Positions 10,328 through 19,677 of a DNA stretch of 64,000 nucleotides are shown here, in pieces. Made by a program: the position numbers and the translations under genes. The stretch's first letter is position 1. Every line of letters starts with the position of its first letter. Location: NCBI RefSeq assembly GCF_007990935.1, contig NZ_BJXJ01000001.1, forward strand, positions 124,001-188,000. Direction: 5' to 3'. Under the pieces are notes generated by a model. It saw nothing but the letters and a program-made list of their open reading frames with translations. It searched no databases and had not been told where the DNA came from. This DNA is from Vibrio sagamiensis NBRC 104589. GTDB taxonomy: Bacteria > Pseudomonadota > Gammaproteobacteria > Enterobacterales > Vibrionaceae.

Positions 10328-11707
10328 ATGGCGAAAGCAAAACGGGCGTATGTGTGTAATGATTGTGGCGCAGATTTTCCGCGTTGGCAGGGGCAGTGTA
10401 ATGCATGTGGAGCATGGAATACGATCACTGAAGTTCGTATTGCAGCTTCACCAACGGTTGCTCGCAATGAGCGTTTGAGCGGCTATGCAGGTTCTGCGAC
10501 TGAAGCTCAGGTCCAAGTATTATCTGAGATTGATTTACAAGAAGTTCCACGTTTTACGAGTGGTTTCAAAGAGCTTGATCGTGTTCTGGGTGGTGGTGTG
10601 GTACCTGGTGCTGCTATTTTAATTGGTGGTAATCCGGGTGCAGGTAAATCGACTTTGCTGCTACAAACTATGTGTTTATTATCAGCTCAAATGCCTACGT
10701 TGTATGTGACAGGTGAAGAGTCACTCCAGCAAGTCGCAATGCGTGCTTCTCGTCTTGGGTTGCCCAAAGAGCACCTAAAAATGCTCTCGGAAACTAATGT
10801 TGACAAAATTTGCCAAATAGCTGAGAAAGAGCAGCCGCGAATTATGGTGATTGACTCTATTCAGGTAATGCATGTTTCTGATGTTCAATCTTCTCCAGGT
10901 AGTGTGGCGCAAGTTCGTGAATCCGCGACAGCTTTAACCCGTTATGCCAAACAAAATAATGTTGCAGTATTTATCGTGGGTCATGTAACTAAAGATGGCA
11001 CATTAGCAGGCCCAAAGGTCTTAGAGCATATTATTGACTGTTCTATTTTGTTAGATGGGGGGACAGATAGCCGTTTTCGAACCTTACGAAGCCATAAAAA
11101 CCGTTTTGGAGCAGTTAATGAACTCGGTGTCTTTGCTATGACAGGCCAGGGGTTAAAGGAAGTGAATAATCCTTCGGCTATTTTCTTGTCTCGTGGAGAA
11201 GAAGAAACTTCGGGATCATCGGTCATGGTTGTCTGGGAAGGAACACGCCCGCTTTTAGTTGAGATCCAAGCTTTGGTAGATTATTCACAATTAGCTAACC
11301 CCCGTCGAGTAGCTGTTGGTCTTGAGCAAAACCGCTTGTCTTTGCTCTTGGCGGTATTGCATAAGCATGGAGGGTTGCAAATGGCCGATCAAGACGTTTT
11401 TGTTAATGTGGTCGGAGGGGTAAAGGTTACTGAAACGAGTGCTGATTTAGCATTAGTTATGGCTCTTCTATCGAGTTTTCGTGACCGTCCACTACCAAAA
11501 GATGTAGTTGTGTTTGGTGAAGTTGGCCTAGCCGGTGAGATTCGACCTGTTCCAAGCGGTCAAGAGCGACTTAATGAGGCGTTTAAACATGGCTTTAAAA
11601 AGGCAATTGTTCCCGCTGCTAATATGCCCAAAGGAGGGATATCTGGTATGCAGATTCATGGTGTGAAGAAGCTTTCTGAAGCGCTTGATGCATTTGATGA
11701 GTTGTAA
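10328..11707 (+). CDS. radA: DNA repair protein RadA
   Basis: RecA-like DnaB-type helicase/branch-migration factor that processes recombination intermediates. The 459-residue protein has a zinc finger CxxC-x10-CxxC (C10, C13, C24, C27), Walker A GGNPGAGKST (100-109), the RadA-specific KNRFG motif (257-261) and a C-terminal Lon-protease-like domain. Length equals the norm (about 460). It is monocistronic between the PilZ gene and fusA. Confidence 0.97.
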   Translation: MAKAKRAYVCNDCGADFPRWQGQCNACGAWNTITEVRIAASPTVARNERLSGYAGSATEAQVQVLSEIDLQEVPRFTSGFKELDRVLGGGVVPGAAILIGGNPGAGKSTLLLQTMCLLSAQMPTLYVTGEESLQQVAMRASRLGLPKEHLKMLSETNVDKICQIAEKEQPRIMVIDSIQVMHVSDVQSSPGSVAQVRESATALTRYAKQNNVAVFIVGHVTKDGTLAGPKVLEHIIDCSILLDGGTDSRFRTLRSHKNRFGAVNELGVFAMTGQGLKEVNNPSAIFLSRGEEETSGSSVMVVWEGTRPLLVEIQALVDYSQLANPRRVAVGLEQNRLSLLLAVLHKHGGLQMADQDVFVNVVGGVKVTETSADLALVMALLSSFRDRPLPKDVVVFGEVGLAGEIRPVPSGQERLNEAFKHGFKKAIVPAANMPKGGISGMQIHGVKKLSEALDAFDEL

Positions 11708-11901
11708 TGAATAAGATGAAGTTGTAATTAGCAATAAGAGCCCCAATTTAATTATTAAGCGAAATTAATGTTAAATTTATTTTCAATCGGTGCTGTTGCC
11801 TACAAAATTGGCTGAGTTTGACTATTATTTGAAAGCAGAAAATCGACGTTAAAATTTTTTTTAATCCAATGGCACGCAAGGGTATCAGTCTTTATGGATT
11901 G

Positions 11902-11918
11902 TGATATACTCTGCGCGC
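11902..11918 (+). promoter_or_regulatory. Extended -10 promoter of the second EF-G gene with GC-rich discriminator
   Basis: TGATATACT (11902-11910) is an extended -10 element (TG-n-TATACT), and no good -35 box lies 16-18 bases upstream. It is followed directly by CTGCGCGC (11911-11918). GC-rich discriminators are typical of promoters inhibited by ppGpp/DksA, which suits a translation factor. Inference from sequence only. Confidence 0.55.
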
Positions 11919-11947
11919 ATTTTATACCTTATTAACAGAGTAAGACA

Positions 11948-14035
11948 ATGACTGATTTATCAAAATACAGAAACATTGGTATTTTCGCGCACGTTGATGC
12001 GGGTAAAACTACCACTACTGAGCGTATCCTGAAGCTTACTGGTAAAATCCACAAAACGGGTGAAGTACACGACGGTGAGTCTACAACTGACTTCATGGAG
12101 CAAGAAGCTGAACGTGGTATTACAATCCAGTCTGCTGCGGTAACTTGTGAGTGGAATGGTCACCGTCTAAACGTAATCGATACTCCAGGACACGTTGACT
12201 TTACAGTTGAAGTATATCGTTCACTTAAAGTTCTTGACGGTGGTATCGGTGTATTCTGTGGTTCTGGTGGTGTTGAGCCTCAGTCTGAAACAAACTGGCG
12301 TTACGCGAACGATTCAGAAGTATCTCGTCTGATCTTCGTTAACAAACTTGACCGTATGGGTGCTGACTTCTACAACGTTGTTGACCAAGTGAAAAATGTT
12401 CTTGGTGCAAACCCACTAGTTATGACTTTACCTATCGGTCGTGAAGATGACTTCGTTGGTGTAGTAGACGTACTGAGCCGCAAAGCTTACGTATGGGATG
12501 ATTCTGGCCTACCAGAAAACTACGAAATCCTAGACGTTCCTGCAGATATGGTTGATGACGTAGAACAATACCGTGAAGAGCTTGTTGAAACAGCTGTTGA
12601 ACAAGACGACGATCTAATGGAAGCTTACATGGAAGGCGAAGAGCCTACTGTTGAGCAATTAAAAGCGTGTATCCGTAAAGGTACTCGTGAGCTAGCGTTC
12701 TTCCCAACGTTCTGTGGTTCTGCGTTCAAAAACAAAGGTGTTCAACTAGTACTTGATGCTGTAGTTGACTACCTACCTGCTCCAGACGAAGTTGATCCTC
12801 AACCTCTAACTGATCCAGAAACTGGTGAGCCAACTGGCGAAGTTGCGACAGTATCTGCTGATGAGCCACTACGTGCTCTAGCATTTAAGATCATGGATGA
12901 CCGTTTTGGTGCTCTAACCTTTATCCGCATCTACTCTGGCCGCATGAAGAAGGGTGACACTATCCTTAACTCAGCGACGGGTAAAACAGAACGTATCGGC
13001 CGTATGTGTGAAATGCAAGCGGACGAGCGTAACGAACTTACTGAAGCTCAAGCTGGTGACATCATCGCTGTTGTTGGCATGAAGAACGTTCAAACAGGTC
13101 ACACTCTATGTGATCCTAAGCACGAATGTACTCTTGAAGCTATGATCTTCCCTGAACCAGTAATCTCTATTGCTGTTTCTCCAAAAGACAAAGGTTCTAC
13201 TGAGAAAATGGGCATCGCGATCGGTAAAATGGTTGCAGAAGATCCATCATTCCAAGTTGAGACTGATGAAGATTCAGGTGAAACTATCCTGAAAGGTATG
13301 GGTGAACTTCACCTAGACATCAAGGTAGATATCCTTAAGCGTACTTACGGCGTTGAGCTAGAAGTAGGTGCCCCACAAGTAGCTTACCGTGAAACTATCA
13401 CTCAACCAGTTGAAGATAGCTACACGCACAAGAAACAGTCTGGTGGTTCAGGTCAGTTCGGTAAGATCGACTACCGCATCAAACCAGGCGAGCCAAACTC
13501 TGGCTTCACGTTCAAGTCAACAGTTGTTGGTGGTAACGTACCTAAAGAATTCTGGCCTGCAGTTGAGAAAGGCTTTGCGTCAATGATGGATACTGGTGTT
13601 CTAGCTGGCTTCCCAACTCTAGACGTTGAAGTTGAACTATTTGACGGTGGCTTCCACGCAGTTGACTCGTCAGCAATCGCTTACGAAATCGCAGCGAAAG
13701 GCGCATTCCGTCAGTCTATGCCTAAAGCTGGTGCGCAACTTCTTGAGCCAATCATGAACGTTGATGTGTTCACTCCAGAAGACAATGTTGGTGATGTAAT
13801 CGGTGACCTTAACCGTCGTCGTGGTATGATCAAAGACCAACAAGCTGGTACTACAGGCGTTCGTATCAAAGCAGACGTTCCTCTATCAGAAATGTTTGGT
13901 TACATCGGTCACCTACGTACTATTACTTCAGGTCGTGGTCAGTTCTCTATGGAGTTCGCACATTACGCACCATGTCCAGCAAACGTTGCTGAGCAAGTAA
14001 TTGCAGAAGTTAAAGAGCGCGATGGTAAGAAGTAA
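11948..14035 (+). CDS. fusA: Elongation factor G, second (stand-alone) copy
   Basis: Translational GTPase of the EF-G family, 695 residues. G1 AHVDAGKT (14-21), the switch region with RGITI, G3 DTPGH, and G4 NKLD are all intact, and domains II-V are present through [10 protein letters not shown]. It lies alone, not in the rpsL-rpsG-fusA-tuf operon, and its G-domain wording (for example [15 protein letters not shown]) differs from canonical EF-G1, so it is the second EF-G (often named fusA2) of Vibrio. Codon use is strongly biased like a highly expressed gene, including many CTA and CGT codons. Whether it works in translocation, ribosome recycling or stress is not deducible here. Confidence 0.93.
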   Translation: MTDLSKYRNIGIFAHVDAGKTTTTERILKLTGKIHKTGEVHDGESTTDFMEQEAERGITIQSAAVTCEWNGHRLNVIDTPGHVDFTVEVYRSLKVLDGGIGVFCGSGGVEPQSETNWRYANDSEVSRLIFVNKLDRMGADFYNVVDQVKNVLGANPLVMTLPIGREDDFVGVVDVLSRKAYVWDDSGLPENYEILDVPADMVDDVEQYREELVETAVEQDDDLMEAYMEGEEPTVEQLKACIRKGTRELAFFPTFCGSAFKNKGVQLVLDAVVDYLPAPDEVDPQPLTDPETGEPTGEVATVSADEPLRALAFKIMDDRFGALTFIRIYSGRMKKGDTILNSATGKTERIGRMCEMQADERNELTEAQAGDIIAVVGMKNVQTGHTLCDPKHECTLEAMIFPEPVISIAVSPKDKGSTEKMGIAIGKMVAEDPSFQVETDEDSGETILKGMGELHLDIKVDILKRTYGVELEVGAPQVAYRETITQPVEDSYTHKKQSGGSGQFGKIDYRIKPGEPNSGFTFKSTVVGGNVPKEFWPAVEKGFASMMDTGVLAGFPTLDVEVELFDGGFHAVDSSAIAYEIAAKGAFRQSMPKAGAQLLEPIMNVDVFTPEDNVGDVIGDLNRRRGMIKDQQAGTTGVRIKADVPLSEMFGYIGHLRTITSGRGQFSMEFAHYAPCPANVAEQVIAEVKERDGKK

Positions 14036-14058
14036 TTCTTAATTAATATTTATAATTT

Positions 14059-14086
14059 AAAGCCCTGTTGATACAGGGCTTTTTTA
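14059..14086 (+). terminator. Intrinsic terminator of fusA
   Basis: AGCCCTGT (14061-14068) pairs with ACAGGGCT (14073-14080) around TGAT, followed by TTTTTT. Confidence 0.92.
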
Positions 14087-14132
14087 TAGGTATTAATATT
14101 TGTAAGTACTTATGATTTATTGATATTTATCT

Positions 14133-15848
14133 TTATTTCTTCGGTAAGTCTTCTTCCCATAAAACCAGCTCACCCTTAGGCCAATTATGGCCGATCTCAT
14201 GATATTTTTGCTCTAATACATGACGTTTGATTTTTAACGTCGGGGTTAAAATATTGTTCTCGATACTCCAAGGCTCTTGGATCATTAAGACCCCTTTAAT
14301 TTGTTCATGAGATTCCAGCTCTTGATTCATTTTCGCTATGACGTGGCGTGTGGTTCGAGCATAACGTTCCTTATCAAAGTTAGGGAAATCATGGGGAACG
14401 ACTAATAAAATCGGACCAGGTAAACCAAGCCCGATCAAGCACATCATTTCGACGCGACTGTATTCGAATAATTTCTTTTCGATAGGAACAGGAGCAACAA
14501 ACTTCCCTTTTGCTGTTTTGAATGTATCTTTCTTACGTCCTTGTATGATCAAGTAGCCTTCTGTATCGATATGACCAATATCACCAGTGTGCAACCACCC
14601 TTCGGAGTTAAACGATTCCTGAGTTGCAGAATCATTTTTGTAGTAGCCAGCAAATAACCCTTTGCTGCGAACCATGATTTCGTCGTCTTGAGCAATTTCA
14701 AGTTCAATACCAGGCCCTGCGTACCCCACAGAGCCTATCTTGTCTGCTCGAAATGGGTAATTGAGAGTACTGTATGCAAACGTCTCTGTCATTCCCCATG
14801 CCTCTGTAATATTGAGACCGATTTTTCGGTACCATTCAAGCAGGGCTGGAGAGACAGGAGCAGAACCACAACCAAGAACTCTTGCTTGATCAAGACCTAA
14901 GCCATCGGCCAGCTTCTTCTTAATTAAGGCGTTGAGTAAAGGAATTTTCAATAAAATATTCAGTTTCTTTTGCGGTAACTTTTCTTGAATTCGTTGTTGG
15001 AAAAGAGTCCATAAACGAGGAACGGAAATAAATAATGTTGGTCGATGCATTTTTACATCTTCAATAAAGCTGTCAAGAGACTCCGGAAAAGCGGTGAGCA
15101 CTCCACTAGCAATAGAGGTACCTAAGATATAAACCCGCTCAGTGATATGTGCTAAAGGTAGGTAAGAAAATAGTCGGTCACCTTCTTGAATACCGATATG
15201 ATCAATTAATTGTTTTACCGACCAGTTGAAAGCTCCATAAGTCAGCATGGCACCTTTAGGTACACCAGAGGTGCCTGAAGTGTAGACAATCGACATGAGT
15301 TTATCGTCATGGTGTTGAGGGCGTTCACTACAGGGCTGTGCCGTTTCGACTAAGTCATGGAATTGGTATTGGCAATTTGGCGCACTATCATACGGGAGAG
15401 CAATGCTAATGACTTCTGACAGAGTATTGATAACTTGTTGTGTTGCCGTGGGGTCGTCTAGCTTACCAGCAATTAATGCTTTGCTGCCACTGTGCGTGAG
15501 ACAGTACTCTATCGTATCAGCACCAGCAGTTGGAAAGATGGGGACGCTAACATAATCGCCTAACATCATGGCTAAATCACAAATAAACCATTCGGCGCAG
15601 TTTTTGGAAATAAGGGCAACTTTTTCCCCAGGTTCTATGCCTAATTGCTTCAGTGCGCTGACCAACTTTAAAGCTTTATCAGCGACATCTGCGTAGCTGA
15701 AGTCAACAAACTTACGATTGATAATCTGTCTTAGGTAAATTTCATTTGGACGTTCTTCTGCCCATTTCAGGATAAGCTCATTAGGAGGAGGGAGAGTACA
15801 ACCAGCGATATTATCTGCAATAGGCTGATTCATTGTCGATGAGTCCAT
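14133..15848 (-). CDS. AMP-binding long-chain acyl-CoA synthetase (FAA1-like)
   Basis: ATP-dependent fatty-acid activating enzyme of the ANL superfamily, about 571 residues. The P-loop-like TSGTSGVPKG motif, the adenylate-binding AWGMTE motif and the EGWLHTGD/GRKKDTFK hinge are present. The overall form resembles the eukaryote-like FAA1 group (COG1022), shorter at the C-terminus than FadD. I chose the ATG at 15848, preceded by AGAGAAG; a GTG four codons upstream and an ATG five codons downstream are alternatives. It is monocistronic and leftward. Substrate chain length cannot be read from sequence; FadD itself is expected elsewhere in the genome. Confidence 0.88.
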   Translation of the reverse strand: MDSSTMNQPIADNIAGCTLPPPNELILKWAEERPNEIYLRQIINRKFVDFSYADVADKALKLVSALKQLGIEPGEKVALISKNCAEWFICDLAMMLGDYVSVPIFPTAGADTIEYCLTHSGSKALIAGKLDDPTATQQVINTLSEVISIALPYDSAPNCQYQFHDLVETAQPCSERPQHHDDKLMSIVYTSGTSGVPKGAMLTYGAFNWSVKQLIDHIGIQEGDRLFSYLPLAHITERVYILGTSIASGVLTAFPESLDSFIEDVKMHRPTLFISVPRLWTLFQQRIQEKLPQKKLNILLKIPLLNALIKKKLADGLGLDQARVLGCGSAPVSPALLEWYRKIGLNITEAWGMTETFAYSTLNYPFRADKIGSVGYAGPGIELEIAQDDEIMVRSKGLFAGYYKNDSATQESFNSEGWLHTGDIGHIDTEGYLIIQGRKKDTFKTAKGKFVAPVPIEKKLFEYSRVEMMCLIGLGLPGPILLVVPHDFPNFDKERYARTTRHVIAKMNQELESHEQIKGVLMIQEPWSIENNILTPTLKIKRHVLEQKYHEIGHNWPKGELVLWEEDLPKK

Positions 15849-16083
15849 ATCTTCTCTCACTTATACTTTTGTTAAAATATTGTTAACTTTAGCATGTATG
15901 TAGATTATACGTGTAGCCATTTTGGGTAAATATGTGGTGAAGGTAGAGTTCGCGATTAAACTTTGATTTAAATGTTACTTTTGTTGATATACAAACTCTT
16001 AGAGAAGCGTTTGAAATTATCGAATTACTGATTTTTTAAAAGAAATGTTTTATGAATATTTTATAAGCTTATTCTACTATTCA

Positions 16084-17223
16084 TTACAATAAAATACTGA
16101 TTAAGCTCGTACCAATAAAAACTAAAATGAGCCACAAAATCGGTAATTTCATTGTTTTGTACAAATAAAATCCAGCAATGATCAATGCAATATCGGCTGA
16201 AGAAAGAACGGCGCTGGTGAAAACTGGCTGATACAGAGCAGCTAATAGTAGCCCGACAACAGCGGCATTGACGCCATTGATGGCACCTACCACGTTTGGT
16301 TTGCTGGCCAAAGCTTGCCAATTTTTTAATACCCCGAGTAGGAGCAAAAAGCCCGGTAAGAAGACGCCAGCTGTAGCGATGATCGCGCCTAGAATAGGTA
16401 TGTCTGATAGCTCATAGCCAATGTAGGTCGCAAAAGTAAACATCGGTCCTGGGACGGCTTGAGCGGCAGCGTAACCGGTGAGAAAGGTGTCTTGACTGAG
16501 CTGATCACCCACAATATTTTGCAGCAGTGGTAGCACAACATGCCCACCGCCAAAAACGAGGCTACCAGCTTGAAAGAAATCACTAAATAGGTCAAGCAGT
16601 GGTAGATTTTGAGCAATAAAAGGTAAACCTATCAGTAATATTGCGAATAAAATTAATGGAGCAAACGTGGGGTTAAAAGGTTGAGTGTGGTCGCTTGAGT
16701 CTTGTTTAAGCCAATGAGCACCGATTAAACCTGCAATCAGTAAAACCAGTATTTGAGTGGTGATACTGGGCACAAGAAGCAGAGCAATGGCCGTTGCGAC
16801 GCACAAGCCCGCGGTGAGCTTTGTTTGGCAGAAATTCTTGTACATACCCCATGTTGCATCGGCGACAACGACAACGGCTAGTAATTTTAGCCCATGAACT
16901 ATGCTTTTGAATATATCGGTTTCGGTTATATGACTACTGACTGTTGCGAGCAGTAACATGATTAATATAGAGGGAAGAGTAAAGCCCAAGAAAGCCATGC
17001 ATGCGCCGAGTAAGCCACCTCGCTTATAGCCTAAAGCGAAACCTACTTGGCTGGAACCGGGGCCTGGAAGGAATTGGCTCAGAGCGACTAGTTGGGCATA
17101 TTCACTATCACTAATCCAATTGAGCTTTTCTACAAACGTTTGGCGAAAATAACCAATATGTGCTGCCGGGCCACCGAAGCTTATCCAACCGAGCATAAAG
17201 AAGGTTTTAAAAATAGTAAACAT
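16084..17223 (-). CDS. chrA: ChrA-family chromate transporter
   Basis: Inner-membrane transporter of the CHR family, 379 residues, with two homologous halves. The N-terminal half carries SFGGPAAHIGYFR and FLPGPGSSQ; the C-terminal half carries VFGGGHVVLP and VPGPMFTFATYIGY. Characterised two-domain members expel chromate. No chrB or sulfur gene is nearby, so substrate and induction are unknown; many chromosomal homologues may carry other oxyanions. AGGGAA precedes the ATG. Confidence 0.88.
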   Translation of the reverse strand: MFTIFKTFFMLGWISFGGPAAHIGYFRQTFVEKLNWISDSEYAQLVALSQFLPGPGSSQVGFALGYKRGGLLGACMAFLGFTLPSILIMLLLATVSSHITETDIFKSIVHGLKLLAVVVVADATWGMYKNFCQTKLTAGLCVATAIALLLVPSITTQILVLLIAGLIGAHWLKQDSSDHTQPFNPTFAPLILFAILLIGLPFIAQNLPLLDLFSDFFQAGSLVFGGGHVVLPLLQNIVGDQLSQDTFLTGYAAAQAVPGPMFTFATYIGYELSDIPILGAIIATAGVFLPGFLLLLGVLKNWQALASKPNVVGAINGVNAAVVGLLLAALYQPVFTSAVLSSADIALIIAGFYLYKTMKLPILWLILVFIGTSLISILL

Positions 17224-17378
17224 ACGTTCCCTGTCTCATTTGCTATTGCTAAGTACAGCCCATCGTTGTGGATATCATTCGAACTTAGTTACTCTAAGCA
17301 ATCGCTGAACAAGATTCAAATAAATAATTTTATTTATAGCATGTACCCAAGCTCATTGACTTTATTTGAAGTGCATTA

Positions 17379-19292
17379 TTAGCCAGCATTTTTCTTTTCT
17401 ACTTGAAGGCCACTTGATTTTGGCTCAACTAACAAATGGTCAAACACATTACGTATGAAAGGAGCACCGACTTTAGATCCGCCATTGCCGTGTTCAATAA
17501 CCACAGTTGCAACATATTTAGGTTTGTCATAGGGGGCAAAGGCTGTAAAAAGTGCATGATCAAGTAAGTGATTAGCCAGCTTTTTGGAGTTATAGACTTG
17601 GTCTTTCTTTAAACCAAAGACTTGTGCTGTCCCTGATTTACCGCCGCTTAAATACTGTGTGCCTTTAAATGCTCGACGACCAGAACCATGTTTTCCGTGA
17701 TTGACCATACGCATAGCATTGATTGAAATATTCCAATATTTGTCAGAGACACCTGTAATGGGAGGCAAAGAAGATGTTTTGACAGGATCTTGATTTGCAA
17801 AGTCTTCTCCGTGCTCAATAATTGATTTTAGCAGGTGAGGCGATTTCATATGACCATGATTGACAAGAAATGAAGTCGCTTTTGCAATTTGTATCGGAGT
17901 GGCGGTCCAATATCCTTGGCCAATACCAATCGGTACAGTATCACCTTGATACCAAGGTGTTCGGTGGCGAGTAACTTTCCATTCCCTTGTGGGCATATTT
18001 GCACTGCTTTCTTCATGAATATCAATGCCTGTTGGTAGGCCGAAGCCAAACTTATTCATCCATGTTGAAATTCGGTCGATTCCTAAGTCGAAAGCCATTT
18101 GATAAAAAAAGGAATCAACCGATTCTTCTATTGCTTTTGTGACATCAACAGGGCCATGGCCCCAACGCTTCCAATCTCGCCAAGCTTTAGAGTTAGATTT
18201 TGAGCCCGGTAATCGCCAAATGCCGTGATCGTTCCTTATGGTATCGGGTTGAATGGCCTTTTCTTGAAGTCCCGCGATGGCCATGAAAGGTTTGACTGTT
18301 GAAGCTGGTGGATAAACCCCAAGTGTTGCTCTGTTAACTAGCGGGTGTGCTGGGTTATTAAGTAAAGCACGATATGCTTTACCTGAAATACCATTAACAA
18401 ACAGGTTGGGGTCATAGCTTGGGCTGGAAACCATAGCAATAATACTGTTGTCTTCTGGATCGAGAACGACCGCGCTTCCTTGACGGTTATCTAACTGCTC
18501 AAAAACATATTGCTGTAATTCAATATCAAGGTTGAGAACAATATCTTTGCCAGCAACGGGAGGTACGTAGCGAATTGTACGGATAATTCGACCATGACTG
18601 TTAACTTCAACTTCTTCATAGCCCTTAGTACCATGTAAGAGCTCCTCATAGTAACGTTCTATTCCGAGCTTACCAATATTTCGTGTTGCTTGATAATTTT
18701 TCGCTTTCCCCTCTTTTTTGAGGCGTTTTATGTCACGATCATTGATATGTGCTACGTAGCCTAAAACATGAGTTAGTTTTTCACCAAATGGGTAATAACG
18801 TTTGAGTTCTGCGGTAATAAAAACACCGTTAAACTCATGCTGATGTACAGAAAATCTGGCGACCTGTTCATCGTTTAATTCGTTAAGAATGATGACACTA
18901 CGGAAACGACGAGTATGTTTATAACGTTTGTTAAAAGATGCGATTTGTTCAGGGGTTAATTCAATGTATTGTTGAAGTTTCTCAATTAATTGAACAGGAT
19001 TACCAGCTTGCTCTGGGATCATTTCCAAGTTATAGACAGGTTGGTTTTCAGCTAGTAAAACACCATTGCGATCATAAATCAGTCCTCGAGTAGGGGCAAT
19101 CGGTAAAATTTTTATTCGGTTATCATTTGAACGAGTCTGATAATCTTTGAAATGCTTCACCTGTAAAGTATATAAGTTTGCAACCAGCCCTCCTAGTAAG
19201 ATGATAATACCAATAAAGGCTACAAGGGCTCGGTTTTGAAATAACTTTACTTCTTTATGATGGTCTCGGAATTCGTTTCGCTTACGTAACAT
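17379..19292 (-). CDS. mrdA: Penicillin-binding protein 2 (transpeptidase), apparently a second copy
   Basis: Class B peptidoglycan transpeptidase, 637 residues, anchored by one N-terminal helix (about 21-43). The catalytic motifs are S331-T-V-K334, S391-V-D (the SxD variant usual in PBP2) and K552-S-G-T. The pedestal region and the catalytic domain are full length. Canonical mrdA lies beside rlmH, rodA and rlpA; here it stands alone between chrA and nnrS with no SEDS partner, so I infer a paralogue. Function in cell elongation is likely but the division of labour with the canonical copy is unknown. Confidence 0.88.
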   Translation of the reverse strand: MLRKRNEFRDHHKEVKLFQNRALVAFIGIIILLGGLVANLYTLQVKHFKDYQTRSNDNRIKILPIAPTRGLIYDRNGVLLAENQPVYNLEMIPEQAGNPVQLIEKLQQYIELTPEQIASFNKRYKHTRRFRSVIILNELNDEQVARFSVHQHEFNGVFITAELKRYYPFGEKLTHVLGYVAHINDRDIKRLKKEGKAKNYQATRNIGKLGIERYYEELLHGTKGYEEVEVNSHGRIIRTIRYVPPVAGKDIVLNLDIELQQYVFEQLDNRQGSAVVLDPEDNSIIAMVSSPSYDPNLFVNGISGKAYRALLNNPAHPLVNRATLGVYPPASTVKPFMAIAGLQEKAIQPDTIRNDHGIWRLPGSKSNSKAWRDWKRWGHGPVDVTKAIEESVDSFFYQMAFDLGIDRISTWMNKFGFGLPTGIDIHEESSANMPTREWKVTRHRTPWYQGDTVPIGIGQGYWTATPIQIAKATSFLVNHGHMKSPHLLKSIIEHGEDFANQDPVKTSSLPPITGVSDKYWNISINAMRMVNHGKHGSGRRAFKGTQYLSGGKSGTAQVFGLKKDQVYNSKKLANHLLDHALFTAFAPYDKPKYVATVVIEHGNGGSKVGAPFIRNVFDHLLVEPKSSGLQVEKKNAG

Positions 19293-19518
19293 GAATGGCT
19301 CTTAGAGTGCGGTTTGTGATCAGCTTGAGCTTAAAAAGCATGAGACAGAGGAGCCTGCCTTGTTACAAGTGGTTACAACTTGGCCGCGTATTCTAGCAGT
19401 TTTTTTTGGGTTTTGTTAAGGATAATTTTAATTAGACAAGAAGATATTCAATTAACATTTTACCTGCCCGAGTGTGTTATTTTTTATTACAATTATTATG
19501 CAACAGCATTGGAATAAT

Positions 19519-19541
19519 AACATTCATAATAAATGAATGTT
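19519..19541 (+). promoter_or_regulatory. NsrR-like operator upstream of nnrS
   Basis: A 23-bp 11-1-11 palindrome: left arm AACATTCATAA (19519-19529), right arm AAATGAATGTT (19531-19541), with nine of eleven arm positions pairing. The half-site AACATTCATTT differs at two positions from the NsrR half-site AAGATGCATTT. An extended -10, TG-C-TAAAAT (19544-19552), begins three bases downstream, so the operator covers the -35 region. NsrR is the nitric-oxide-sensing repressor known to control nnrS and hmp in many gammaproteobacteria. Nitric oxide would therefore be expected to induce nnrS. Confidence 0.7.
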
Positions 19542-19576
19542 TGTGCTAAAATGTTATTTATCTGTCAATCATTAAG

Positions 19577-19608
19577 TGATAAACACCATTTATCAAAACT
19601 GTTTTGAT
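19577..19608 (+). other. Overlapping inverted repeats in the nnrS leader
   Basis: TGATAAA (19577-19583) pairs with TTTATCA (19589-19595). ATCAAAAC (19592-19599) pairs perfectly with GTTTTGAT (19601-19608) around one base. The two share bases 19592-19595, so they cannot both form as RNA; they may instead be protein sites. Confidence 0.4.
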
Positions 19609-19677
19609 GTTAAACGCCTAAAAAATTGAAACAACATGGGTATAAATACGGCAATAATCAGAAGGTATTAAATTAAT

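Larger units (their letters stand above)
19293..19677. other. Control region between mrdA and nnrS
   Basis: About 385 AT-rich bases upstream of two divergent genes. Next to nnrS it contains an NsrR-like operator (19519-19541), an overlapping extended -10 box, and two overlapping inverted repeats in the nnrS leader (19577-19608). Nothing recognisable was found on the mrdA side beyond a possible AAGAG ribosome-binding site. Confidence 0.6.
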
